The position numbers and the translations under genes are program-made. Positions 24,156 to 34,017 of a stretch of DNA of 64,000 nucleotides are shown here, in pieces. Within the stretch, counting starts at the first letter, position 1. Each line of letters starts with the position of its first letter. The notes under the pieces are model-generated. The model did not search any database. It was not told the DNA's origin and saw nothing but the letters and a program-made list of their open reading frames with translations. This stretch comes from Glycomyces artemisiae (lineage in GTDB: Bacteria > Actinomycetota > Actinomycetes > Mycobacteriales > Micromonosporaceae): assembly GCF_003002955.1 (NCBI RefSeq), contig NZ_PVTJ01000008.1:124001-188000 (forward strand), written 5' to 3'.

Positions 24156-26477
24156 CTAGTCGGCGGCGAGTTCAGCCTCTCGCTGGATCGCCTTGATCTC
24201 CTCGGGGCCGAACGCGAGCGGCCCCGGGGTGTAGGTGACGGCGGTGAGCTCGCCGTTGAACGGGAACAGGCCGCGCCGCTCGCGCAGGTCCCACAGGACC
24301 GGGCCGCGGGCGTCGCGCCCGACCGAGATCCCGGTCCACGGGGCCATGCCGACGAGCTGGAACCGGCCCGGCAGGTCCGCCACCGGCACCGGCTCGCGCA
24401 CCCCGTCGCCGACGGCGAGCGTGAAGTCCCAGCGCAGCCGCGGCGTCGCGGCCGCGGTCAGGCGGATCAGGCGCGTCCCGGCGGGGATCTCGGCGCCGAC
24501 GACCGCGGTGCGCCCGAACTGGTTGTACCCGAAGTGGACGCGCCCGTCCTCGACGTAGAGCACGTACCCGCCCAGCGGGTCGCCGTGCGCGACGAGCACG
24601 CCGTCGCCGCCGTCCCCGTCCAGCTCCGCGTCCACGGTGAAGGACCGGTACTGGATCAGCTGCGCCGACCGGAACCGCTCCAGGACCGGCGTGCCCGGCA
24701 GGATCCGCACCGGATCGGCAAGGTGCGCATGGGAAGGTCGCCGCGACCGCGGCCCGCCGAACCCCTGCCCGAGCGGGAACACCGTGTTGCGCCACGCCGC
24801 GGCCTCCCATGCCTCCGCCAGCTCCCGCACCAGGTCCGGGTGCTCGCCGGCGACGTTGCGGATCTCCGTCGGGTCCGCGGCGACGTCGTACAGCTCCCAC
24901 TCGTTGTCGTCGAACGGCGTCCCCGCCTGGTGCAGGGTGACGAGCTTCCAGCCGTCCCGGTAGTAGCCGCGGTGCCCGCCGAACTCGGCGTACTGCTCGG
25001 TGTGCGGGCTCGCCAGCTCGCCCTTGCGCAGCACCTCGGCCAGGCTCACCCCGTCCCGGTCCTGCGCCTCGCGCCCCGCCCGGTGCGACGGCGCCTCCAG
25101 CCCCGCCAGCTCCAGCAGGGTCGGGAACAGGTCGGTGACGTACCCGTACTGGTGCCGCACCCCGTCGTCGCCCTCGGCGCGGGCGAGCCCGGCCGGCCAC
25201 GACACGATGAGCGGCACCCGCACCCCGCCCGCGAACGTCTGCCCCTTGTAGAACCGGAACGGCGTGTTCGACGCCTGCGCCCAGCCCCGCGGATAGTGCA
25301 CGCCGAGCTTCGCCGAGCCGATGAGCTCCGGGTCGTGCGGCACGTCGCGCTCCCAGTCCGCGGGCACCGGGTGGTGCACGAACTGCGAGAAGTACGTGCG
25401 GGTCCCGACCGGGCCGCCCTCGGCGGTCCCGCCGTTGTCGGAGGTGAACACCACGATCGTGTTGTCCAGCTCCCCGAGCGCCTCCACGGTGTCGAGGATC
25501 CGGCCCACCGACTGGTCGACCGAGTCGACCATCGCCGCGTACACCTCCATGTAGCGCGCGTACCGGTCCCGCTCCTCCTCGCCCAGCGAGTCCCACGCGG
25601 GCACGTCGAACCCGGGCACGGTGTTCTCCGCGGCCTCCGTCCCCTCCGGGAACAGGCCGTCGGCGAGCTGCTTCGCGAAGCGCGCCTTGCGCACCGCGTC
25701 CCACCCGTGCCCGTACCTCCCGCGGTACTTCGCGATGTCGTCGGCCTTCGCCTGGTGCGGGCCGTGCATCGCCACGTGCGCGAAGTACAGGAAGAACGGC
25801 TTCGACCCGTCGTGCGCGCGCAGGTCCTTGATGAGCGACACGGCCCGGTCGGTCAGGTCGTCGGTCAGGTAGTACCCGTCCGGGTACTCCTCCACCGCGG
25901 ACGCGTCGTTGTCCACCGTGAGCTGGTTGGGGTGGAAGAACGAGTTCAGCCCCTCCAGGGACCCGTAGTAGCGGTCGAAGCCGCGCTGGAGCGGCCAGGA
26001 GTCCTTGGTGCGCCCCGGCGCGAGGTTCGCGTCCCGCGCCAGGTGCCACTTGCCGATCGCGTACGTCGCGTACCCGTTGGCGCGCAGCGCCTCCGGCAGG
26101 CTCAGCACGTCGTCGGCCAGCTCCAGGCGCAGCCCCGGGAAGCCCGGGTCGGAGTTCGCGACGGACCCGTACCCGGCCCGGTGCGGGTTCAGGCCGGTCA
26201 GCAGCGCCGCTCGGGCGGGGGAGCACACCGGCGTCGTGTGGTAGTTCGACAACCGCACCCCCGTGGCCGCGAGCCGGTCGAGGTTCGGCGTGTCGATCTC
26301 GGACCCGAACGGCCCGATGTCGCTGTAGCCCATGTCGTCCAGCAGCACCACGATGATGTTCGGGGCGCCCTCGGGCGCCGTCGCCTCCTCGGGCCACCAC
26401 GGCGTCGACTCGGCCGCGGTGCGCCCGATCTCGCCGCCGAAGCCCTCGTAGCCGCGGGCGTGCTCGGGGATGGTCAT
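24156..26477 (-). CDS. Cytoplasmic type I arylsulfatase
   Basis: A 773-residue sulfatase that releases sulfate from sulfate esters. The modified Cys85 lies in CSPAR (C-x-P-x-R), which is converted to formylglycine, and metal-binding Asp47-Asp48 are in VLLDDMGYSD; the GKWHLARD motif and a SDNGG metal site follow. A C-terminal domain of about 200 residues extends beyond the core. It has no signal peptide, so it acts on imported esters, as in bacterial ats systems. AGGAG precedes ATG 26477. It lies between ABC components in the same operon. No formylglycine-generating enzyme is in the window. Confidence 0.93.
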   Translation of the reverse strand: MTIPEHARGYEGFGGEIGRTAAESTPWWPEEATAPEGAPNIIVVLLDDMGYSDIGPFGSEIDTPNLDRLAATGVRLSNYHTTPVCSPARAALLTGLNPHRAGYGSVANSDPGFPGLRLELADDVLSLPEALRANGYATYAIGKWHLARDANLAPGRTKDSWPLQRGFDRYYGSLEGLNSFFHPNQLTVDNDASAVEEYPDGYYLTDDLTDRAVSLIKDLRAHDGSKPFFLYFAHVAMHGPHQAKADDIAKYRGRYGHGWDAVRKARFAKQLADGLFPEGTEAAENTVPGFDVPAWDSLGEEERDRYARYMEVYAAMVDSVDQSVGRILDTVEALGELDNTIVVFTSDNGGTAEGGPVGTRTYFSQFVHHPVPADWERDVPHDPELIGSAKLGVHYPRGWAQASNTPFRFYKGQTFAGGVRVPLIVSWPAGLARAEGDDGVRHQYGYVTDLFPTLLELAGLEAPSHRAGREAQDRDGVSLAEVLRKGELASPHTEQYAEFGGHRGYYRDGWKLVTLHQAGTPFDDNEWELYDVAADPTEIRNVAGEHPDLVRELAEAWEAAAWRNTVFPLGQGFGGPRSRRPSHAHLADPVRILPGTPVLERFRSAQLIQYRSFTVDAELDGDGGDGVLVAHGDPLGGYVLYVEDGRVHFGYNQFGRTAVVGAEIPAGTRLIRLTAAATPRLRWDFTLAVGDGVREPVPVADLPGRFQLVGMAPWTGISVGRDARGPVLWDLRERRGLFPFNGELTAVTYTPGPLAFGPEEIKAIQREAELAAD

Positions 26478-26491
26478 GATGTCTTCTCCTG

Positions 26492-27226
26492 TCAGCGTTC
26501 GGATTCGGCGACGCCCAGCTCCGCGAGGAGCCGGTCGCGCAGGTCGGCGAACTCCCGGGAGCGCCGCGGCGCCGTCTCGGGCAGCTCCACGCGCGCGTCG
26601 AGCGAGATGCGGCCCTCGGTGAGCACCAGGACCCGGTCGGCGAGCGCGATCGCCTCCTCGACGTCGTGCGTCACCAGCAGCACCGACGGCCGGTGGACGG
26701 CCCACAGGCGCCGCAGCAGCGCGTGCATCTTCAAGCGCGTCAACGCGTCCAGGGCCCCGAACGGCTCGTCGAGGAGCAGCAGCTCCGGTTCGCGCACCAG
26801 GGCCCGCGCGAGCGCCGCGCGCTGGCCCTCCCCGCCCGAGAGCGTGTGCGGCCACGCCTTCGCCTTGTCCGCCAGGCCGACCTCCTCAAGGACCGCCAGC
26901 CCCTGCGCCCGCGCGGCCTTGCCGCGGCGGCCGAGCACCACGTTGTCGAGGACCCGCTTCCACGGCAGGAGCCGGGCGTCCTGGAAGGCCACGGCCCGCC
27001 GCGCGGGCACCGCGACCTCACCGCCGTACTCGGTGTCGAGCCCGGCGAGGACGCGCAGGAGCGTCGACTTGCCCGAGCCCGAGCGGCCCAGCAGCGCCGT
27101 GAACTCGCCGGGGGCGATGTCCAGGTCCACGCCCTGGAGCACGTGCTGCGCCCCGAAGGACTTGTCGAGCGCCCTGACCGCGACGGCGGCCGGGGCCGCT
27201 ACCGCGCGTTGAAGGTCCGTCGCCAC
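26492..27226 (-). CDS. ABC transporter ATPase, SsuB/TauB type
   Basis: A 244-residue ATPase. Walker A GRSGSGKST, Q-loop FQDARLLPW, signature LSGGEGQR, Walker B LLLLDEPFGALD and switch His in THDVEEA are all intact. GTG 27226 has GGGAGG about 8 nt upstream and overlaps the permease 3' end by 28 nt. It pairs with the permease just upstream and lies 14 nt before the sulfatase. Confidence 0.92.
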   Translation of the reverse strand: MATDLQRAVAAPAAVAVRALDKSFGAQHVLQGVDLDIAPGEFTALLGRSGSGKSTLLRVLAGLDTEYGGEVAVPARRAVAFQDARLLPWKRVLDNVVLGRRGKAARAQGLAVLEEVGLADKAKAWPHTLSGGEGQRAALARALVREPELLLLDEPFGALDALTRLKMHALLRRLWAVHRPSVLLVTHDVEEAIALADRVLVLTEGRISLDARVELPETAPRRSREFADLRDRLLAELGVAESER

Positions 27227-28020
27227 GGCAGGACCCTCCCTTCGGTGAAGCGGACGAGCCGGTCCGAGACCAGCCCGAGGAGGCCGTAGACGACCAGGCC
27301 GACGACGATGACGTCGGTCTGGGCGAAGCTGCGCGCCTGGGTCATGAGGAAGCCGATGCCGCTGGTGGCGTTGATCTGCTCGGACACCACCAGGACCAGC
27401 CACGAGATCGCGGTCGCGAACCGCAGGCCGGTGAAGAACCCCGGCAGCGCCCCCGGCAGGATCACGTGGCGCACCAGGCCGATCCGGCCCAGTTCGGCGG
27501 TGCGCGCGAGCTCGGCGAAGCGCGGGTCCAGGCCGCGGATCGCCGCGTGCGTGTTCACGTACACCGGGAACGCGGTCGCGAACACCACCAGGAAGACCTT
27601 GACCTCCTCGCCGATGCCGAACCACACGATCGCCAAGGGCACCAGCGCGAGCGCGGGGATCGCGCGCAGGATCTGCATGGGCCCGTCGATGAGGTCCTCG
27701 CCGAAGCGGAACAGGCCCGCGACCACGGCCAGCGCCGCGCCGATCGCCACGCCGAGGGCGAGGCCGGTCGCCGCCCGGCCGAGGGACACCAGCAGGTGCT
27801 CCTGCAGGCGCCCGGTCTCGACCAGGTCGGCGCCGGCGGCGATCACCGTCGAGGGCGCGGCGAGGGTCTGCTCGGGGATGAGCCCGGTCGCGGAGCCGAT
27901 CTGCCACAGCGCCACCAGCACGACCGGCCCGATGAGGACGCGGAGCCGGTCCAGGCGCAGGCGGGCCAGGGCGGCCCTGATATCCATCTGTCCGATGGAT
28001 TTGATGGGAATTGAAGTCAT
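27199..28020 (-). CDS. ABC transporter permease, SsuC/TauC type
   Basis: A 273-residue permease with about six membrane segments. The coupling-loop EAA motif is ELARTAELGRIGLVRHVILPGALPG. It imports sulfonates or sulfate esters with the adjacent ATPase. ATG 28020 is preferred; an in-frame TTG at 28032 would add four residues. It is separated from the previous gene by a strong hairpin. Confidence 0.9.
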   Translation of the reverse strand: MTSIPIKSIGQMDIRAALARLRLDRLRVLIGPVVLVALWQIGSATGLIPEQTLAAPSTVIAAGADLVETGRLQEHLLVSLGRAATGLALGVAIGAALAVVAGLFRFGEDLIDGPMQILRAIPALALVPLAIVWFGIGEEVKVFLVVFATAFPVYVNTHAAIRGLDPRFAELARTAELGRIGLVRHVILPGALPGFFTGLRFATAISWLVLVVSEQINATSGIGFLMTQARSFAQTDVIVVGLVVYGLLGLVSDRLVRFTEGRVLPWRRTFNAR

Positions 28021-28040
28021 CGTGTGCCCCAAGGGATCGA

Positions 28041-28079
28041 TCCCCCGGAGGACGCAGGTGCGGAGCGCCCTCCGGGGGA
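28041..28079 (-). terminator. Intra-operon hairpin (attenuator or mRNA stabiliser)
   Basis: Perfect 11-bp arms (28041-28051 and 28069-28079) with a 17-nt loop fill the 67-nt gap between two permease genes. It could reduce read-through to the second transporter and sulfatase, or mark an operon boundary. Confidence 0.55.
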
Positions 28080-28087
28080 GGTCTCGG

Positions 28088-28975
28088 TCATTCCTGGTCC
28101 AGGCCCCAGGACCGGCGGATCTTGTTGTCGGCGGCCCGGAACAGCGTGTCCACGATGATGCCGATGACCAGGACCGTGACGATCCACGTCAGCACCCGCG
28201 GCGCGTCGTTGAACTCCCGCGCGCCCTGCATGAGCGCGCCGATCGAGCCCTGCCCGGCCACGATCACCAGGAGCTCCCCGGCCATGAGCGAGCGCCACGC
28301 GAACGCCCACCCCTGCTTCAGGCCCGACACGAACGACGGCAGCGTCGCGGGCATGATCACGTGCCGGTACAGCTGGAAGCCGCGCATGCCCAGCACCGCC
28401 CCGACCCGCTTCCACGCGGGCGGCACGTAGTCGATCCCCGAGATGATCCCGTTCGCGATCGACGGCACCGCCCCGAGGATCACCACGAACATGATCGTCG
28501 ACTCCGAGATCTGGAACAGCAGGATCGCCAGCGGGAACCAGATGATCGACGGCATCGTCTGGAGGCCCGTGATCGCCGACCCGATGGCCGCGCGCAGCGG
28601 CTTGAACCGCGCCACCGCGATCCCCAGGAGCGACCCGACCGCCACCGACAGCGCGAACCCGGTCAGCGCCCGCTGCATGGTGATCCCGATGGCCGTCCAG
28701 TAGTCCGGCGTCGGCACGTACGCCGCCAGCTCCTCCCACACCATCAGAGGCGACGGGAGCGCCCACGGGTCCTTCCAGCCCGACAGGAACAGGATCTGCC
28801 AGAACCCGATGACGATGACCAGCGCGAGCGCCTTCGGCCACGTCCCGGCCCACAGGCGCGAGGCGAAGCGGCCCCACCTGGTCTCGGTGATCGGGGTCTT
28901 CTCCAGCTCGTCGAGGCCCGACGCCCAGTCGCGCGAGGTGTCCTCCACCTTCGACTTCACGGTCTCAGTTGGCAT
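28088..28975 (-). CDS. ABC transporter permease, SsuC type
   Basis: A 295-residue permease with a long cytoplasmic N-terminus (about 1-47) and about six membrane segments. The EAA loop reads KRVGAVLGMRGFQLYRHVIMPATLPS. The start overlaps the preceding ATPase by 11 nt. It belongs with the upstream ATPase and binding protein as a complete first transporter of the operon. Confidence 0.9.
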   Translation of the reverse strand: MPTETVKSKVEDTSRDWASGLDELEKTPITETRWGRFASRLWAGTWPKALALVIVIGFWQILFLSGWKDPWALPSPLMVWEELAAYVPTPDYWTAIGITMQRALTGFALSVAVGSLLGIAVARFKPLRAAIGSAITGLQTMPSIIWFPLAILLFQISESTIMFVVILGAVPSIANGIISGIDYVPPAWKRVGAVLGMRGFQLYRHVIMPATLPSFVSGLKQGWAFAWRSLMAGELLVIVAGQGSIGALMQGAREFNDAPRVLTWIVTVLVIGIIVDTLFRAADNKIRRSWGLDQE

Positions 28976-29756
28976 GGCGCGACACCTCCTCGCGGAGCGC
29001 GTCGGTGATCTCGGCGGCCAGCGCCGCCACCGGAGCGGAGTCGATGCGCCGCGGCCGGTCCAGCTCCACGTCGTACACGTTGAGCACCCGGCCGGGCCGC
29101 GAGGACAGCAGCACCACCTGGTCGCCCAGGCGCACGGCCTCGCGCACGTTGTGCGTCACGAACAGCACCGTGAGGCCCTGCTCGCGCCAGATCCGCTCCA
29201 GCTCGTCGTGGAGGAGGTCGCGGGTCATGGCGTCGAGCGCGCCGAACGGCTCGTCCATGAGCAGCACCGACGCGTCCTGCGCGAGGGCCCGCGCGAGCGC
29301 GACGCGCTGGCGCATGCCGCCGGACAGCTCGTGGGGTCGCTTGTGCGCGAACCCGGTGAGCCGCACGGTCTCCAGCAGTTCCAGGGCGCGGCGGCGTCGT
29401 TCAGCCCGACCGACGCCGCGCACGCGCATGGCGATCTCGACGTTGCCCTGGACGGTGAGCCAGGGGAAGAGCGCCGATTCCTGGAACATCATGGCGACCG
29501 GCTGGTCGACGTGGTCGATCGAGCCGCCGGAGAGGTCGTCGAGTCCGGCGACGAGCGAGAGCAGGGTGCTCTTGCCGCAGCCGGAGGCGCCGAGCAGGCA
29601 GGTGAAGCTGCCGGGCTCGACGCTGAGGGAGACGCCGTCGAGGGCGGTGACGGCGCCCGGGCCGCGGCCGTAGCGCTTGACCACGTCGGTCAGCACGACG
29701 GCGCCTGCGGCCCGGGCGGTGTCGTCGACCCGCGATGCCGTGCGGGTCTCGGTCAT
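28965..29756 (-). CDS. ABC transporter ATPase, SsuB type
   Basis: A 263-residue ATPase with Walker A GASGCGKST, Q-loop FQESALFPW, signature LSGGMRQR, Walker B VLLMDEPFGALD and His switch in THNVREA. Its ATG overlaps the stop of the binding-protein gene (ATGA), indicating coupled translation. Confidence 0.93.
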   Translation of the reverse strand: MTETRTASRVDDTARAAGAVVLTDVVKRYGRGPGAVTALDGVSLSVEPGSFTCLLGASGCGKSTLLSLVAGLDDLSGGSIDHVDQPVAMMFQESALFPWLTVQGNVEIAMRVRGVGRAERRRRALELLETVRLTGFAHKRPHELSGGMRQRVALARALAQDASVLLMDEPFGALDAMTRDLLHDELERIWREQGLTVLFVTHNVREAVRLGDQVVLLSSRPGRVLNVYDVELDRPRRIDSAPVAALAAEITDALREEVSRHAN

Positions 29757-30853
29757 GCCAGGTCACCTGCCGAGACTTCGGCGTCGCCGCGGTCGGCGAG
29801 CACCTGGTTGAGGGCGTCGAGGGCGTAGATGCCGGTGAGGTCGACCTCGTCGAGGAGCCCGATCTCGACGGCGTGCTCCTTGCTGCCCTGGAGCGAGGCG
29901 GCGATGGGGTCGGCGGTGAAGCTGAGGTTCTCGAAGGCCGCGGCGATGACGGCGTCGTCGAGGCGCTTGTCGGTGAGGGCCTCGATGCGGTCGTTGGACT
30001 TGACCTGGGCGTCGTCGGGGTTGGCGGCGATGTAGTCGAGAGCCGCGAGGTGGCCTTCGAGGAACGCCTTGACCAGTGCGGGCTGGGCGTCGAGGAACTT
30101 CTTGGAGACGATGATGTGGGTGGTGACGAACTCGCCGCCGTCCCACAGCTCGCGCTCGTTGAGGAACTCGACGGCGCCGTGCTTGAGCAGCAGGTCGGAG
30201 TAGCGCGGTTCGACGGCCCAGGCGGCGTCGACGGTGCCGTCGTCGAACGCGGCGGCGACCTCGGAGTTGTCGATGGGGGTGACGGCGACGTCGCCGCCGC
30301 CGTTCTCGTCGGTCTCGAAGCCCTGCTCCTTGAGCCAGTAGCGGGCCGCGACGTCCTGGGTGTTGCCCAGCTGCGGGGTGGCGAGGGCCTTGCCGCGCAG
30401 GTCCTCGACCGTGGCGATCTCGGGCTTGACGACCAGGCCGGCGCCGCCGGAGGTGGACCCGGCGATGATGTGGAGGGCCTGGCCGCTGGACTGGGCCCAG
30501 CCGTTGATGGCCGGGTTCGGTCCGATGTAGGAGATGTCGATGGCGTCGGCGAAGAGCGCCTCGATCGCGGAGGGCCCGGCGTTGAAGACGGTCTCCTCGA
30601 TCTTCACGGCCTCGGGGAGGGTGTCGGCGAAGACGCCGGCTTCGAGGCCGACGAGGGCGGGGGCGTGGGTGACGTTCCCGAAGTAGCCCAGGCGGATGGT
30701 GCCCGAGGCGGTCGAGGCGTCGGCGTCGGCCGCGGCCTCGGAGGAGTCGTCGTCGTTGCCGCCGCAGGCCGCGAGCGCTGTGACGGCGGGCAGGGCGGCG
30801 GCGGCCGCGATGACGCTGCGGCGCTTGAGGGGGCGCGGGCTTGCAGAGCTCAT
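29753..30853 (-). CDS. ABC transporter substrate-binding lipoprotein, aliphatic sulfonate type
   Basis: A 366-residue lipoprotein (signal to about 29, lipobox ALAAC, Cys30) of the SsuA/NitT/TauT superfamily. The lobe-1 signature is VFNAGPSAIEALFADAIDISYIGPNPAI. It is the first gene of the operon that runs to 23145. Its upstream region carries one TCCTA half-site and a TTAGTCT element rather than the complete operator seen near 36-38 kb, so control by the Rrf2 regulator is less certain here. Confidence 0.88.
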   Translation of the reverse strand: MSSASPRPLKRRSVIAAAAALPAVTALAACGGNDDDSSEAAADADASTASGTIRLGYFGNVTHAPALVGLEAGVFADTLPEAVKIEETVFNAGPSAIEALFADAIDISYIGPNPAINGWAQSSGQALHIIAGSTSGGAGLVVKPEIATVEDLRGKALATPQLGNTQDVAARYWLKEQGFETDENGGGDVAVTPIDNSEVAAAFDDGTVDAAWAVEPRYSDLLLKHGAVEFLNERELWDGGEFVTTHIIVSKKFLDAQPALVKAFLEGHLAALDYIAANPDDAQVKSNDRIEALTDKRLDDAVIAAAFENLSFTADPIAASLQGSKEHAVEIGLLDEVDLTGIYALDALNQVLADRGDAEVSAGDLA

Positions 30854-30875
30854 GGGGATTGCTTTCTGTATCGTG

Positions 30876-30925
30876 AAGGACGGTAATCCTAGTAGTCCGA
30901 TTATTCAGACTAATCTAGTGGGAAT
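30876..30925 (-). promoter_or_regulatory. Promoter region of the sulfate-ester operon with an operator half-site
   Basis: An A/T-rich block lies 23-72 nt upstream of the binding-protein start. It contains TCCTA (30887-30891), a TAGTC/GACTA inverted pair and a TTAGTCT element on the minus strand. The second TAGGA half of the Rrf2-type operator is missing. Confidence 0.35.
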
Positions 30926-30930
30926 TCTAG

Positions 30931-30957
30931 GGTTGCCTCAAGTGCCGAGGCAACCCC
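30931..30957 (-). terminator. Terminator of the sulfonate monooxygenase operon
   Basis: GGGTTGCCTC (30931-30940) pairs perfectly with GAGGCAACCC (30948-30957) around a 7-nt loop, about 100 nt downstream of the monooxygenase stop. A second imperfect stem (31008-31014 with 31033-31039) lies between. Confidence 0.65.
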
Positions 30958-31055
30958 GGTCCCGTCATGTGGGCGGAGCGCACGCGTTCTGGCTCGGCAA
31001 ACGCCCGCCGTCCCGCGGCCGTTCCGGCCCTTGGGACGGTTCGGCCCGGTATGTC

Positions 31056-32416
31056 CTAGCGGGCGTGGGCGAGGACGCCGCGCACGGCCGACTCGACCGC
31101 GGCGGCGCGCCGCGGGTTCGCCGGGCGCGCGAGCCCGTAGTGGCCGCGCAGGGTCTCCGCCTCGTACTCGGTGCGGAAGCGGCCCTTCGCCTGCAGGATC
31201 GGGACGACCTCGTCGACGAACGCCTCCAGCCCCGAGGGCAGGACCGCGGGCATGATGTTGAACCCGTCGGCGGCGCCGTTGTCGGCCCAGTCGAGGATCG
31301 CGTCGGCGACCTGCTCGGGCGTCCCGGTGAAGGTCCGGTGCCCCCTCCCGCCGCCGAGGCGCCCGATGAGCTGGCGCACCGTCAGGCGCTCGCGCCGGGC
31401 CAGGTCCACGATGAGCGTGAAGCGGCTCTTGGCGCCCTCGATCTCGTCCTCGGTGGGCAGGACCGCGGGCAGCTCCTTGTCGAGGTCCAGTTCGGACGGG
31501 TCGAGCTTGAGCTGCTTGGCGAGGTTGCCCAGCGCGTACTCGGGGACGATGAGCCGGTCCAGCTCCTCCTCCAGCAGGCGCGCCTCGGCCTCGGTCGAGC
31601 CCAGGACCGGGACGATCCCCGGGAGCACCAGGACCGCGTCGGGGTCCCTCCCGGCGTCCTTGGCGCGGCGCTTGATGTCGGCGTAGAACGCCTGCGCCTC
31701 CTCGATGGTCTGCCACGCGGTGAAGATCGCCTCGGCGTGGTTGGCGGCGAACGCCTTCCCGTCCTCGGAGGACCCGGCCTGCACGAGCAGCGGGTGCCCC
31801 TGCGGCGACCTGGGCACGTTGAGCGCCCCGGCGACCTGGAAGTGCTCGCCCTCGTGCGCGGCGGGGTACAGCAGCCGGTCGTCGCCCCACAGCCCCGCCT
31901 CCTTGTCGGCGAGGACCGCGGCGTCGTCCCATGAGTCCCACAGCTTCTTGGCGACCTGGAGGAACTCCTCGGCCCTGGCGTACCTTGCCGCGTGCGAAGG
32001 CAGCTCGTCCAGGTTGAAGTTCCTCGCCGCGTCCAGCGTCGCGGTGGTGACGATGTTCCAGCCGACCCGGCCCCCGGAGATGTGGTCGACCGAGGCGAAG
32101 CGCCGCGCGAGGTTGTACGGCTCGTTGTAGGTCGTGGACGCGGTCGCGATGAGCCCGATGTGCGTCGTCAGCGCAGCGATGGCCGCGAGGACCACCGTCG
32201 GCTCCAGCGACCCCGAGGGCCGGCGCCCGATGGTGCCCCACAGGGACGGCGAGTCGGCGAAGAAGATCGAGTCGAGCTTCCCGCGCTCGGCGGTCTGCGC
32301 GAGCTTCGCGTAGTGCGCGATCGACGTGGTCGAGTACGGGTCGGACTCCGGCAGGCGCCAGGACGCCTCGTGGTGCCCGGTGCTCATCAGGAACGCGTTG
32401 AGGTGCAGCGGCTTGC

Positions 32417-32420
<4 letters not shown>
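31056..32420 (-). CDS. NtaA/SnaA/DszA-family FMNH2-dependent monooxygenase
   Basis: A 454-residue luciferase-like monooxygenase of the DszA/NtaA subgroup, which cleaves C-S or C-N bonds with reduced FMN. It begins PLHLNAFLMSTGHHEASWR and keeps SGGRVGWNIVTT and HPLLVQAGSSEDGKAFAA, both typical of that subgroup. AGGAGG precedes ATG 32420, which overlaps the ATPase stop. It is the last gene of an operon with a sulfonate-type ABC transporter and two flavin reductases, so a desulfurising role on an imported sulfonate or sulfone is inferred. Confidence 0.88.
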
Positions 32421-33150
<730 letters not shown>

Positions 33151-33175
<25 letters not shown>

Positions 33176-34017
33176 GTCAGGGCCCTCCTCTGAATCAGTC
33201 GGACGATCGCGTCGGAGGCCAGCCCCAGGAGCGCGTACAGGACCAGGCCGACGATGATGACGTCGGTCTGCCCGTACGTCCCGGCCAGCAGCATCATGTA
33301 CCCGATGCCGCTGGTGGCGTTGACCTGCTCGACCACCACCAGGGACAGCCACGCCGAGGTCACGGCGAACCGCATGCCCAGCAGGAACCCCGGCAGCGCG
33401 CCCGGCAGGACCACGCGGCCGATGAACGCGGCCGGCTTGAGCCGCAGGGTCTCCGCCAGTTCGGCGTAGCGGCCGTCGATGGACCTGAGTCCGTTGTGGG
33501 TGTGGATGTAGATCGGGATGAGCACGCCGAGCGCGATCGTGATGATCTTCATGCGCTCGTCGATGCCGAACCACAGCAGCAGGAGCGGCAGCAGCGCGAG
33601 GTTCGGGATGGACCGCTTGATCTGCACGGGCCCGTCCACGATCGCCTCGCCCCAGCGGCTGAGCCCGGACACGAGCGCGAGCACGAGTCCGGCGAGGACC
33701 CCGAACAGCAGGCCCAGCGCGAACCGCTGCGTGGACACGAGCAGGTCGGGGCCGAGCTTCCCGGACTCCCACCGCTCCCAGGCCGTCGTCACCACGGTCC
33801 ACGGCGCGGTCAGGACGCGGTCGTCGATCCACCCGGCCGCCGAGCCCCAGGCCCACACGCCCAGCAGCAGGAGCGGTCCGATGAGGAACGCCAGCGGGAT
33901 CGGCTTGCCCGGCCCGAGGCGGCGCTTGCCGCGGGGCCGCGAGGCCCGCCCGGCGGCCAGCTCCTCGTCGTCGACGGGCGGGACGACCGCCTTCGCCTCG
34001 GTCTTCACGGCGGTCAT
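33151..34017 (-). CDS. ABC transporter permease, SsuC type
   Basis: A 288-residue permease with a polar N-terminus and about six membrane segments. The EAA loop reads ELAETLRLKPAAFIGRVVLPGALPG. Its ATG overlaps the binding-protein stop (ATGA). The RSIPNLALLPLLLLWFGI segment is typical of sulfonate and taurine permeases. Confidence 0.92.

Noticed and set aside
30958..31055. A possible 13-codon leader peptide upstream of the sulfate-ester operon (MTGPGLPRHLRQP)
   Set aside because: It has no Cys and no ALCRP motif, and it lies in the terminator region of the preceding operon.
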